DNA from: Bacteroidales bacterium UBA4353
GTDB taxonomy: Bacteria; Bacteroidota; Bacteroidia; Bacteroidales; Paludibacteraceae
Length of the DNA stretch: 15,761 nucleotides
Direction: 5' to 3'
Assembly (NCBI GenBank): GCA_002394025.1
Contig: DGSV01000070.1
Span: 1 to 15,761, forward strand
Below are positions 1-6,899 of the stretch, in pieces. Within the stretch, counting starts at the first letter, position 1, and every line of letters starts with the position of its first letter. The notes beneath the pieces were generated by a model. That model was not told where the DNA came from and ran no database searches. It saw nothing but the letters and a program-made list of their open reading frames with translations. Both the position numbers and the translations under genes were made by a program.

Positions 1-61
1 CGTAAGCCTTTACTGAGTTCGCTCAGAAGAGCGAATGTTTTCATCATGTCAAGCCCTATAA
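1..61 (+). other. rRNA operon spacer (23S-5S), possibly with the last bases of 23S
   Basis: This stretch lies directly upstream of a 5S rRNA, so it should be the 23S-5S spacer, possibly including the 3' end of 23S at its first bases. I cannot fix the 23S end. Positions 13-26 form a small hairpin, CTGAG-TTCG-CTCAG, a stem closed by a stable UUCG tetraloop, which could take part in rRNA processing. No open reading frame or tRNA is visible. Confidence 0.5.
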
Positions 62-172
62 TCAGGTGGCTATAGCGCTGAGGTTCCACCCCTTCCCATT
101 CCGAACAGGATCGTTAAGCTCAGCCGCGCCGATGGTACTGCCCACAAGGTGGGAGAGTAGGTCGCCGCCTCC
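62..172 (+). rRNA. rrf: 5S ribosomal RNA
   Basis: This is the 5S rRNA of the large ribosomal subunit. The terminal stem is visible: AGGTGGC at 64-70 pairs with GCCGCCT at 164-170 (one G-U pair). Inside are the conserved stretches CCCCTTCCCATTCCGAACA (about 89-107), GTTAAGC (113-119) and the GATGGTACTG / GGGAGAGTAGG block (131-161). The length of about 111 nt is normal. A strong terminator follows within 10 nt, so this is the last gene of an rRNA operon read on the plus strand. End points are good to a few bases. Confidence 0.95.
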
Positions 173-179
173 TTTTTCC

Positions 180-216
180 GAAGCCCTGATGTCAACCGAC
201 ATCAGGGCTTCTTTGT
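180..216 (+). terminator. rRNA operon terminator
   Basis: A near-ideal intrinsic terminator. AAGCCCTGATGTC (181-193) and GACATCAGGGCTT (198-210) form a 13-bp perfect stem, extended by G180-C211, around an AACC loop, followed by CTTTGT. It sits 8 nt after the 5S rRNA and should end the rRNA transcript. Confidence 0.92.
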
Positions 217-220
217 ATTA

Positions 221-347
221 CTAGCAACAACTAGCTAACTAACTAACTAACTAACTGGATTTTCTAGTTCCTCTAGTTCCTCTAGTTCCTCTAGTTTTTC
301 TAGTTTTTCTAGTTTCCTTGTTCCTTGTTCCTTGTTCCTTGTTCTTT
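221..347. repeat. Compound short tandem repeat block (CTAA, CTAG 9-mer, CCTTGTT 7-mer)
   Basis: Three different micro-repeats follow one another. First is CTAA about five times (235-256). Then come six CTAG motifs at exact 9-bp spacing (starts 264, 273, 282, 291, 300, 309), separated by TTCCT or TTTTT. Last is a CCTTGTT-type 7-mer repeated about five times (314-347). The block lies between the rRNA terminator and the terminator of the minus-strand lipoprotein gene, so it is probably outside both transcripts. The CTAG 9-mer recurs at 11930-12060 and 14561-14591. Confidence 0.9.
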
Positions 348-356
348 GATATTAAA

Positions 357-389
357 AGCACTTGCGAGGTTAATAGTTTCGCAAGTGCT
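357..389 (-). terminator. Intrinsic terminator of the minus-strand lipoprotein operon
   Basis: AGCACTTGCGA (357-367) and TCGCAAGTGCT (379-389) form an 11-bp perfect stem with an 11-nt loop. Read on the minus strand the stem is followed by TTTTAATA, a short U-run. It lies about 46 nt beyond the stop codon at 435 and should end that transcript. The plus strand also has a T-rich flank, so it may act in both directions. Confidence 0.75.
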
Positions 390-434
390 CTTAATTTGTT
401 TTTAGTGTCGTTAAATAACGCTATCCTGTTTTTT

Positions 435-989
435 TTATTTAATAAGTTCGATGAAGTTGTCCAGTGTGACTGATTTGCTATATTTGGCGAGTGTTTGATA
501 TCCCATACCGGCGTTGATTTGCATTGATCCATCAGGGTTGTTGATATATGCGAGGTATTCACCCATAGAGTTTGTCTCTGTTCCAACTTTCGTGGCTTTA
601 CCGTCGATGTAGGTATATTCTTCCGCTTTTTGATATACTATGTAGTAGTAGCCGTCAGGTTTCTCAAATTGGCTGCGGTCGGTGATATCGCCATCTCTGT
701 CTTCCCATTGACTGAAGTATGTTTTTACTTCGCTTTCGTTGACATCTTTGTATGTGAATGTTTCTTCATAGATGATGAAGTATCCTTCGTCATCGGGAAA
801 GCCGTGGTAGCGCACGCCAAGGTTATTGTCGAATAGTGCGATTAATGCTGGATATTCTTCTTCACTCTCCATATACCATGCACCTACTTGTTTACCAAAG
901 TTGCTGCTTGCCGGTTCGTCTTTTGACTTGTTCTTGCAGGCTATCAATGCAATGACGCATAGTGCCAGCAGTATGCTTTTTAGTTTCAT
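435..989 (-). CDS. Small secreted lipoprotein of unknown function
   Basis: A 184-residue predicted lipoprotein. It starts MKLKSILLALCVIALIAC: two lysines, a hydrophobic core and a lipobox LIAC with Cys18 as the lipidation site. The mature part is rich in Tyr, Glu and Asp and carries no motif I recognise. It contains a WYMESEEEYPALIALFD stretch and a GYFIIYEE strand-like segment, which suggest a beta-rich fold. The Lys-Asn-Lys-Ser-Lys-Asp-Glu residues after the cysteine include acidic positions, as in some surface-exposed Bacteroidota lipoproteins, but this is weak evidence. It lies 12 nt downstream of the LRR protein gene and is probably co-transcribed with it, ending at the hairpin at 357-389. 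Function unknown. Confidence 0.85.
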   Translation of the reverse strand: MKLKSILLALCVIALIACKNKSKDEPASSNFGKQVGAWYMESEEEYPALIALFDNNLGVRYHGFPDDEGYFIIYEETFTYKDVNESEVKTYFSQWEDRDGDITDRSQFEKPDGYYYIVYQKAEEYTYIDGKATKVGTETNSMGEYLAYINNPDGSMQINAGMGYQTLAKYSKSVTLDNFIELIK

Positions 990-1001
990 AGTTGTGTTGT
1001 A

Positions 1002-2423
1002 TTATTCGTTGATTTCTATTTTCTTGCTTTCGTTGCCGAGGCGTACGATGTAGATGCCTTTGTCGAGTTTGCTCTTCATGGCAGTAACGTCTTGTCCGGC
1101 TACTGTATATACTCTTACTTGCGGCATATCGAGTATTTCGTTGAGTGATTTTTCGGCGAATACGTCTTCGATGCTGGTGCCTTCAATGGCCTGTATGTTG
1201 TATTTGCGCCACTCGGTGTCTTGCCGGTAGGTATTAACGGCGCCTGCTGGAACATAAACGGTTACAGACACGTTGTCGCGTTCCAGTTTCCTTTCCATAG
1301 CCGGTGGGGTGGTAGCGTAGCAGGTTATGTTAAGCGTTATATGGTTGTTGCCTCCGAAGTGGAAAGGCATCAGCGAGCACATCTTGAGCGATGCGGGCAG
1401 GATTACGTTTACTGTAGCTTCGGTGCTGAAAGTCAGGTTTTCAGTAAATGCTGTTTGCAGTCCCAGCGTGCCGTCTTTGATTTGGATGGTGGCTCCGTCT
1501 CCAAAATTGATGGCATCAGTGCCTACAGCATACTTGCCGCAATAATATACGTTGTTTTCCAAGGTGGCGATGTTGGTGGGTATCGCCTTGTAGCCAAGAT
1601 ATGTTATCGAGTTGTTGAGCTTAATATGCACCAGTTTCGGGCAGCTGGCAAATGCCATTTCGTTTATTCTTGTGCCCGGCGAGCTGCTGGTGCTTTCGTC
1701 AAAGTTGACATTTTGCAGTTCAGAGCAGTTCTCGAAAGCGTGTAAGCCTATTTCCTCAAGGGTGTTTGGCAATGTAAGGTACCAGTTAGTTTTAGAGCCG
1801 TTGAAGGCATAGTCTCCGATTCTCTTAATCTTCGTGAACTTGAAGTCGGCATAGCTGTCCAGTTTTTGGCAATTAGCGAACGCGAAGTTGCCAATTTCGA
1901 GCAGGTGGTTAAATGTCCAGCACCATCTTACGCTGCTGTTGTTAAAAGCGTAGTCGTCAACATAGCTCAGGGTGTATTCCCAATCCCAACCTGTATAGTT
2001 GTTTGCTTCTATCTGATAGATCCATGTGCAGTCTTTGAAGCTGTTTTTCAGTATACGTTCCGTGTAACGGCCGAGTTTGAGGTTCATGGCCTTCCAACCT
2101 TGGTTCCACATTGTCTGTGAGGTATAGTCATTGTCTGTTACGCTGTTGAGGCGTCCAATGGCTATGATGTTGTATGTCGTGCCTGCGTAGACATACTGCT
2201 CCGGGACGTTATACGCGACGTTAGCTCCGCCGACTTCTATGCTGTATTCGAAGCCGTTCCAGATGGCGCCGTCGTTAGGGAACATGGAGTTGTTGCTGAA
2301 CTGTATGCGCTGAAATTTTACGGAGTTACCTTGGCTGTCGACTCCCGTAAAACTGACCACACTGTTGGCAGCATAGGCATTAAGTGCCAATAGGCACACT
2401 AAAATGGTGTAGATTTTCTTCAT
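1002..2423 (-). CDS. BspA-like leucine-rich repeat protein with T9SS-type C-terminus
   Basis: A 473-residue secreted protein. Residues 1-18 form a signal peptide (MKKIYTILVCLLALNAYA). The middle, about 140-330, carries irregular BspA/TpLRR-type repeats with the usual pattern of an Ile-Gly or Ile-x-x-hydrophobic-Ala-Phe unit followed by Asn-Cys-x-x-Leu, for example IGNFAFANCQKL, IGDYAFNGS, IGLHAFENCSEL and INEMAFASCPKL. These families are surface proteins often linked to adhesion. The last 45 residues (VRVYTVAGQDV ... GIYIVRLGNESKKIEI) look like a type IX secretion sorting domain, so export across the outer membrane is likely. It lies 55 nt downstream of the FtsE-like gene and 12 nt upstream of the small lipoprotein gene. 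The ligand is unknown. Confidence 0.88.
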   Translation of the reverse strand: MKKIYTILVCLLALNAYAANSVVSFTGVDSQGNSVKFQRIQFSNNSMFPNDGAIWNGFEYSIEVGGANVAYNVPEQYVYAGTTYNIIAIGRLNSVTDNDYTSQTMWNQGWKAMNLKLGRYTERILKNSFKDCTWIYQIEANNYTGWDWEYTLSYVDDYAFNNSSVRWCWTFNHLLEIGNFAFANCQKLDSYADFKFTKIKRIGDYAFNGSKTNWYLTLPNTLEEIGLHAFENCSELQNVNFDESTSSSPGTRINEMAFASCPKLVHIKLNNSITYLGYKAIPTNIATLENNVYYCGKYAVGTDAINFGDGATIQIKDGTLGLQTAFTENLTFSTEATVNVILPASLKMCSLMPFHFGGNNHITLNITCYATTPPAMERKLERDNVSVTVYVPAGAVNTYRQDTEWRKYNIQAIEGTSIEDVFAEKSLNEILDMPQVRVYTVAGQDVTAMKSKLDKGIYIVRLGNESKKIEINE

Positions 2424-2432
2424 GTTGATTGT

Positions 2433-2475
2433 GGTTTTTAGTAGTTTAGTAGTTTATGAGTTTAGTAGCTTATTT
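2433..2475. repeat. TAGTAGTTTA-type low-complexity repeat between ftsE and the LRR gene
   Basis: The 55-nt gap between the FtsE-like gene and the LRR gene is mostly variants of TAGTAGTTTA, ending in a run of T. On the minus strand it reads as TACTAAAC units just upstream of the LRR start codon. It belongs to the general pattern of simple repeats in the minus-strand gaps of this window. No -7 box was seen in it. Confidence 0.6.
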
Positions 2476-2478
2476 TTT

Positions 2479-3138
2479 TTATTGTGCGATAACATGTTGG
2501 TTGTCGAAAAGCAGTTTTCGTCCGGGGAATTGTTCTGTCCACTGCGTGTTGTGCGTTGCCAGCAGCACCGCCGTTCCGCCTTGCGCTATGGCGTAGAGCA
2601 GTTCCATGACTTCGCGTCCGGTATTTGTGTCAAGGTTGCCGGTCGGTTCGTCGGCGAGTATTATCTCTGGCGTGTTAAGCAGCGCTCGGGCTATAACTAT
2701 GCGTTGTTGTTCTCCTCCCGAAAGCTGGTGTGGCATTTTATATCCTTTGTTGCTCATGCCCACGAGGTTCAGTACGTGCTGTATCTGGGCGTCTATGGCT
2801 TTTTTGTCCTTCCAACCTGTGGCCTTAAGCACGAAAAGCAGGTTCTGCTCCACGTTGCGGTCGATGAGCAATTGGAAGTCTTGGAATACGATACCTATCT
2901 TGCGGCGTAGGTATGGCGTATCGCGACGGCGGATTTTCTTCAGGTCGTAGTTGAAGATATGCGCCTCACCGCTGTGGATAGGCGTCTCGGCATACAGACT
3001 CTTGAGCAGGGTGCTCTTGCCGCTGCCGACTTTACCTAACAGGTAGATAAACTCTCCCTGCTCAACCTGAAGACTGATGTCGCTCAATACAACCTGCTCG
3101 CTGTGGCGCAGTTCTACGTGCTGATAGTCGATAAGCAT
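2479..3138 (-). CDS. ftsE: Cell-division ABC transporter ATPase FtsE-like
   Basis: A 219-residue ABC ATPase with all expected motifs: Walker [10 protein letters not shown] (35-43), Q-loop Gln86 in VFQDF, signature LSGGEQQR (139-146), Walker B IILADEP (159-165) followed by TGNLD, and H-loop His196 in LLATHN. Length and the [15 protein letters not shown] and [17 protein letters not shown] stretches fit the FtsE family of Bacteroidota. FtsE pairs with the membrane protein FtsX to control cell-wall hydrolases at division. No ftsX is next to it. A LolD/MacB-type ATPase is the alternative, but no permease is near. It starts at ATG 3138, just downstream of a minus-strand -7 box, and probably heads a transcript continuing into the LRR gene. 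Confidence 0.82.
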   Translation of the reverse strand: MLIDYQHVELRHSEQVVLSDISLQVEQGEFIYLLGKVGSGKSTLLKSLYAETPIHSGEAHIFNYDLKKIRRRDTPYLRRKIGIVFQDFQLLIDRNVEQNLLFVLKATGWKDKKAIDAQIQHVLNLVGMSNKGYKMPHQLSGGEQQRIVIARALLNTPEIILADEPTGNLDTNTGREVMELLYAIAQGGTAVLLATHNTQWTEQFPGRKLLFDNQHVIAQ

Positions 3139-3164
3139 TGACGTGTTTTGTTTTATTATTACTG

Positions 3165-3172
3165 CAAAGATA
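3165..3172 (-). promoter_or_regulatory. Bacteroidota -7 promoter box for ftsE
   Basis: On the minus strand this reads TATCTTTG, a match to the Bacteroidota TAnnTTTG box, 26 nt upstream of the ftsE start. The -33 element is not clear: a TTG lies at 3198-3196, slightly too far away. It forms a divergent pair with the box at 3226-3233. Confidence 0.6.
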
Positions 3173-3202
3173 ACGATTTTTATTCAAATAATCAGCAATG
3201 CG

Positions 3203-3233
3203 CTTGCTTTTTGAAAATTATTTGTTACCTTTG
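3203..3233 (+). promoter_or_regulatory. Bacteroidota promoter for the lipocalin-like lipoprotein
   Basis: TACCTTTG at 3226-3233 matches the -7 consensus TAnnTTTG. A CTTG at 3203-3206, 19 nt upstream, fits a weak -33 TTTG element. The start codon of the next gene is at 3254, giving a short leader. Confidence 0.65.
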
Positions 3234-3253
3234 CAAAAACACCTTATACATCT

Positions 3254-3619
3254 ATGAAGACATCCAAAGTATTAATCTTGTTATTTGCGCTGATGTTGTT
3301 CAGCGGCTGCACGAAGGAGGATTGGCAGGAGTTGTACCTCTCCGACATATTAGGGACGTGGTCAGGATATTGCTATGGCAACCTTCACCACCTTACAGTA
3401 ACATTCAATAAAGACAAGACTTTCACCTATCGCTATGATGATGAAGATGAAGTGTCAGGCAGTTATAAGTACGTCAGTGTGGGTGGTGTTATAACCGTCA
3501 AACCCACCAAAGGCGACAAGGAGACGTGGTTTGCGACGGACTTACAAGATCATTCAATGACTCTGACGCGCGGTTTGATACCTTATAAAATGAGCCGCTA
3601 TTCGGGTCATTATTATTGA
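3254..3619 (+). CDS. Small lipocalin-like lipoprotein
   Basis: A 121-residue predicted lipoprotein. The signal MKTSKVLILLFALMLFSGC has a lipobox LFSGC with Cys19. The mature part starts with ILGTWSGYCYG, followed by LTVTFNKDKTFTYRYDDEDEVSGSY. This matches the pattern of lipocalin-like or META-type small beta-barrels of Bacteroidota (a GxW motif, then an F-x-x-D/K-x-T-F strand and a G-x-Y strand). Ligand and role are unknown. It has its own promoter, divergent from ftsE, and stops 134 nt before the large operon. The next -7 box begins 10 nt after its stop, so it is probably monocistronic, though no terminator hairpin is visible. Confidence 0.8.
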   Translation: MKTSKVLILLFALMLFSGCTKEDWQELYLSDILGTWSGYCYGNLHHLTVTFNKDKTFTYRYDDEDEVSGSYKYVSVGGVITVKPTKGDKETWFATDLQDHSMTLTRGLIPYKMSRYSGHYY

Positions 3620-3629
3620 TTTTTTTTCG

Positions 3630-3637
3630 TATCTTTG
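3630..3637 (+). promoter_or_regulatory. Probable -7 promoter box of the large biosynthetic operon
   Basis: TATCTTTG is a good match to the Bacteroidota -7 box TAnnTTTG. No convincing -33 TTTG lies at the right distance (3607-3610 is TCAT), so it may need an alternative sigma factor or an activator. Transcription from here gives a leader of about 110 nt before the start at 3754, long enough for leader regulation. I see no recognisable riboswitch in it. Confidence 0.5.
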
Positions 3638-3753
3638 CATTACTATAGCAGGGGCGGCATAGATAGTTCCTATTTTTCGAAGAGACTTTTGGTCTATTAT
3701 TCACTATCCGCTGTCCTTGCTTTTTTTGTAAACACTCTAACGGATTTTGTGTT

Positions 3754-5595
3754 ATGAATCCTATTCTTATAGACTTATTCGGCTGTGCTGTCCGTGAAGA
3801 ACCTCTGTTGGATTTTTCACAGGTCAATGCCATAGCCGTGCGTTGTGGTTTTATCGTTGCTCCTGAGGCATGTACATCGAGTGTGCTGAACTATCTTAAT
3901 TCTCAACAAGTCAATCCTAATTCCACATTTTATCGCACATGGCAGGACGTCACCGCCAAGTCACGCTACGAGCTTTTTCTTGATCAGGTGCGTCACTACA
4001 TGACCACCTACGGCTCCGACTTCACTCTGGGCAACGGGTATGTGCCTAATGCAGAAGCCGATGTGGTGCCTTATGGTAAGTATAAGATACTCACTGCTGT
4101 CGAGGTGCCGGAAATGCTTGATAAATGTCTGTCGCTGCTCACATCCGGCATAGCGCTGAAGAGCGATGCTGTCGCGGCTTGCGTGGACTTCGTGGCAGAG
4201 AATGTCAAGGCGGTGGATATTGATGTTGATGCCGTGAAAAATCGCGAGGCGCAGGTATTGTTATGTCAGAAATTGGGTATTACGCCACATGACAAGTTCG
4301 CCTTGTTGCGGTATATCGTCTATGTCACCACCGGCGAGACGATGATTATCAAGAATGAGGAATTGGTGGATAAGATACATCTGTCGCAGTCAGTATTCGA
4401 TTTCTCGACTTTGAGCGAGTCGCAGCTGCGTGACCTCTCGTCGATATTCCTCCGCTATAAGCCTGTCTTTCTCGCTTTCAAGCACAGCCTACAGCTTGCG
4501 GCTCATCGGGGCAGGGATGTGCTTAAAGTCACTGCCAACGCTAAATACATCAATCGCTTGCGCCGTTTGGCAAAGAAGTATCACCAACCTCTGCCAATGC
4601 AGTTCTGGGCTAGGGTGATGAGTGATCAGCCATCCGTGGATGATGTTAAGGAACGCCTCAAGGAACTCAGTAGTTTCCGTATTGTGGCTTTGATGCAGTT
4701 GTGTCGCGAGCGAATGCTTGAGGCGCAGAGTGGTGATAATTTGTCGCGTTTGTTCATTATTCGTAATCAGAAGTTGCATATCCGTGATTATGAACATCTT
4801 GATGTTAACGAGCAATATCTGAAAAATTTGTATGATGTTCTTGAGCAAGACCTAATACGTCGTTTGAGCGCCAAGGCTTGCCCTGTGGTGTTGCCTGAAA
4901 ACTATACACTGACTTTGCCAGCCACTCAAAAGTCGTTCATGGGAACCATGCCATTCGGCACAAGTTATCAGTTAGGTGAGAATAACTACATAGGCATCTA
5001 TTGGCGCAGCGAGTGGGGTACGGATGATTTCGACCTGTCGGTGGTTGACGCCCAAGGGCGTAAGATAGGTTGGAATAGTGACTATGTGTCGCAGGCTCAT
5101 GATGGAGAGTTTGATATCGTCTTTTCCGGTGACATGACCAATGCCGAGCCCGAAGCGAGCGAAGTGCTTTACATCCGCCGTGGTGTGATAGACGGCATGA
5201 TATACGTCAATCGCTATGATGGTGATGCCGGCAGTCGCTATAAACTGTACTTTGGACAGCAGCAGATACCTGTGCTGACACAGAATTTCATGGTGGACCC
5301 CGATAGTATTCTGCTGCAGGTTGACATGAGTTCGGATTATCGTGAGGAGCAGTCGGTAGGGCTAATCATGAATAATACGGTGACATTGATGCGTTTCACG
5401 ACTGGTGGTGGCATGGTGTCGGATGATGACCCTGAATTACTGGCCTGTATGCGCCGTAAGGCTCAGAGTTTTATCAGTCTTGAGGACATATTGGTTAAAG
5501 CCGGTTTCACAATACTTCACGAAGCCGTTGAAGGTGATAATGTATTGGACTTCACCAAACCCGATACGTCAACGCTAATATCTCTGCTGTCGTGA
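3754..5595 (+). CDS. Unknown protein with TerD-like C-terminal region, first gene of the polyene-like operon
   Basis: A 613-residue soluble protein with no signal peptide or membrane segment. Residues about 1-375 look mainly helical and I do not recognise them; one notable stretch is INRLRRLAKKYHQPLPMQFW (266-285). Residues about 385-560 look beta-rich and resemble TerD-family domains: GIYWRSEWGTDDFDLSVVD (414-432), then KIGWNSDY (437-444) and FSGDMTNAEPEASEVLYI (457-474), comparable to the W-x-x-x-x-x-D-D-x-D-L-S and SGD-x-T motifs of TerD/TerX proteins, which bind calcium and belong to stress and tellurite systems. The assignment is by eye. Its stop overlaps the GTG start of the acyltransferase gene (GTGA), which suggests translational coupling. 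What a TerD-like protein does in a polyene/lipid operon is unknown. Confidence 0.75.
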   Translation: MNPILIDLFGCAVREEPLLDFSQVNAIAVRCGFIVAPEACTSSVLNYLNSQQVNPNSTFYRTWQDVTAKSRYELFLDQVRHYMTTYGSDFTLGNGYVPNAEADVVPYGKYKILTAVEVPEMLDKCLSLLTSGIALKSDAVAACVDFVAENVKAVDIDVDAVKNREAQVLLCQKLGITPHDKFALLRYIVYVTTGETMIIKNEELVDKIHLSQSVFDFSTLSESQLRDLSSIFLRYKPVFLAFKHSLQLAAHRGRDVLKVTANAKYINRLRRLAKKYHQPLPMQFWARVMSDQPSVDDVKERLKELSSFRIVALMQLCRERMLEAQSGDNLSRLFIIRNQKLHIRDYEHLDVNEQYLKNLYDVLEQDLIRRLSAKACPVVLPENYTLTLPATQKSFMGTMPFGTSYQLGENNYIGIYWRSEWGTDDFDLSVVDAQGRKIGWNSDYVSQAHDGEFDIVFSGDMTNAEPEASEVLYIRRGVIDGMIYVNRYDGDAGSRYKLYFGQQQIPVLTQNFMVDPDSILLQVDMSSDYREEQSVGLIMNNTVTLMRFTTGGGMVSDDDPELLACMRRKAQSFISLEDILVKAGFTILHEAVEGDNVLDFTKPDTSTLISLLS

Positions 5596-6488
5596 GTATT
5601 CAGGGTTCGGCACAATGGTCGGGACGCACCGACGGTACGCCATGGATGCTGCGTACTCTTGTAGTATTGCTTCGTAGGCTTGATGTTCGTGTGCTCTATG
5701 GTGTGATGGCCGTTGTAGTGATTTTTTATATTATCTTTCGTCCTCGCGGCACTAAGGCTCAGTATCATCTACTGCGGCATCGTTTAGGTTTCTCGCCTAT
5801 GAAAGCCTGTCTTGGGGTCTATAGGAACCACTATACTTTCGGGCAGGTCATTCTTGACCGCTTTGCATGCTATGCGGGAAAGAAGTACCGCATTGTAGCC
5901 CAAGGCGATGAAATTATGGAACGATGGATGGCATCAGAACAGGGTTTTGTGGTGCTCTCGTCGCACATAGGCAATAACGAGATGGCGGGCTATAGTATCA
6001 ACCGCCACGACAAGACGATGTATGTGGTGGCGTATGGCGGTGAGAAACAGACAGTGACAGACTATCGCCGCAGTATGTTCTCAAAAGCCAACATATCCTT
6101 GATAACCCTCAAAGGTGATGATATGAGCCATGTGTTCGTAATCCATGATGCGCTGACCCGTGGAGATGTCGTTACATTGTCAGGCGACCGTGTCTTTGGT
6201 TCTGAAAAGACACTGACGGTGAATGTGTTGGGCGCTCCGGCACGCATACCTGCAGGACCTTTTGCCGTGGCTACGGCGGAGGGTATCAAGGTCATGACGC
6301 TCTTTGTGATGAAAGACTCGTGTGATACTTATCACCTCTATTTCCGGCCTCTTAATAGTATCGCCAAAGCAGGCGCCAATAGGCGTGAATCGATGCAAAA
6401 GCTTGCTGACGAATATGCCGAAGCGCTTTCCGCTATGACTCGCAAATATCCTTATCAATGGTTTCATTACTACGATTTTTTCGCCTGA
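5592..6488 (+). CDS. LpxL/HtrB-type lysophospholipid acyltransferase of the polyene-like cluster
   Basis: A 298-residue acyltransferase of the LpxL/HtrB/lipid A acyltransferase family. A membrane anchor lies at about 33-49. The catalytic HX4E motif is intact as SSHIGNNE (His125, Glu130). The protein ends with PYQWFHYYDFF, the C-terminal signature seen in family members encoded in aryl-polyene and dialkylresorcinol clusters. The likely job is to move the finished acyl/polyene chain from the ACP to a lipid or sugar acceptor at the inner membrane. The chosen start is GTG 5592, overlapping the previous stop by 4 nt; the N-terminal WSGRTDGTPWM stretch looks conserved and supports it. An ATG at 5646 is the alternative start. 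Confidence 0.88.
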   Translation: MSIQGSAQWSGRTDGTPWMLRTLVVLLRRLDVRVLYGVMAVVVIFYIIFRPRGTKAQYHLLRHRLGFSPMKACLGVYRNHYTFGQVILDRFACYAGKKYRIVAQGDEIMERWMASEQGFVVLSSHIGNNEMAGYSINRHDKTMYVVAYGGEKQTVTDYRRSMFSKANISLITLKGDDMSHVFVIHDALTRGDVVTLSGDRVFGSEKTLTVNVLGAPARIPAGPFAVATAEGIKVMTLFVMKDSCDTYHLYFRPLNSIAKAGANRRESMQKLADEYAEALSAMTRKYPYQWFHYYDFFA

Positions 6489-6492
6489 AATA

Positions 6493-6894
6493 ATGTCTGT
6501 AAACGTTCATGAAATATTGCCCCAACGTCCGCCTTTTGTCTTTGTTGATGAGATTCTTGAGTGCTCTGCATCGAGAGCCGTGACACTTTTTTGTCCTACA
6601 GAGGGTCATCCGCTTGTTTTTGCCGGACATCTCACTATGGGCGGAGTGGTGGAGACCATGGCGCAGAGCAGTGCCATGCTTGGCGCTAATGAGCATAATG
6701 GGCGTCATCGGGGAGTTATAGCTGTCGTCAAGGACCTTGAAATAGCACTACAACCTTGTGTCGGACAGAGCGTTACTACTGAGGTCTCGCTCTTGCAGGA
6801 CGTTTTTGGAATGAGGCTTGTGAGGGCTGTGATGAGTAGCGGAGATGAAGTCATGGCTCGTGGAACGCTGAAATTGATGGTTAAAAGTATTTAA
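6493..6894 (+). CDS. Hotdog-fold 3-hydroxyacyl-ACP dehydratase (FabZ/ApeP-like)
   Basis: A 133-residue hotdog protein. LPQRPPFVFVDEIL (9-22) matches the FabZ family start LPxRxPFxxVDxxx. The active-site helix is recognisable as GGVVETMAQSSAML with Glu54. It would remove water from 3-hydroxyacyl-ACP to make the conjugated double bonds. Compared with housekeeping FabZ, the loop between the candidate His46 and Glu54 is about six residues shorter, because the FPGxPVMPG stretch is replaced by LTMG. Dehydratases of aryl-polyene clusters show a similar change, so this is likely a cluster-specific type. It begins 4 nt after the acyltransferase stop and ends 5 nt before the first ketosynthase. Confidence 0.85.
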   Translation: MSVNVHEILPQRPPFVFVDEILECSASRAVTLFCPTEGHPLVFAGHLTMGGVVETMAQSSAMLGANEHNGRHRGVIAVVKDLEIALQPCVGQSVTTEVSLLQDVFGMRLVRAVMSSGDEVMARGTLKLMVKSI

Positions 6895-6899
6895 TTGTT

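Noticed and set aside
51..210. Long-range stem between the spacer before 5S and the terminator after it (AAGCCCT with AGGGCTT)
   Set aside because: Only 7 bp, and the terminator arm pairs far better with its own local partner.
251..586. Open frame on the minus strand with a Lys-Thr-Arg / Gly-Thr-Arg repeat tail
   Set aside because: The tail is a translation of the 9-bp and 7-bp repeats, and the frame overlaps the real lipoprotein gene out of frame. The 9-bp unit keeps frames open by chance.
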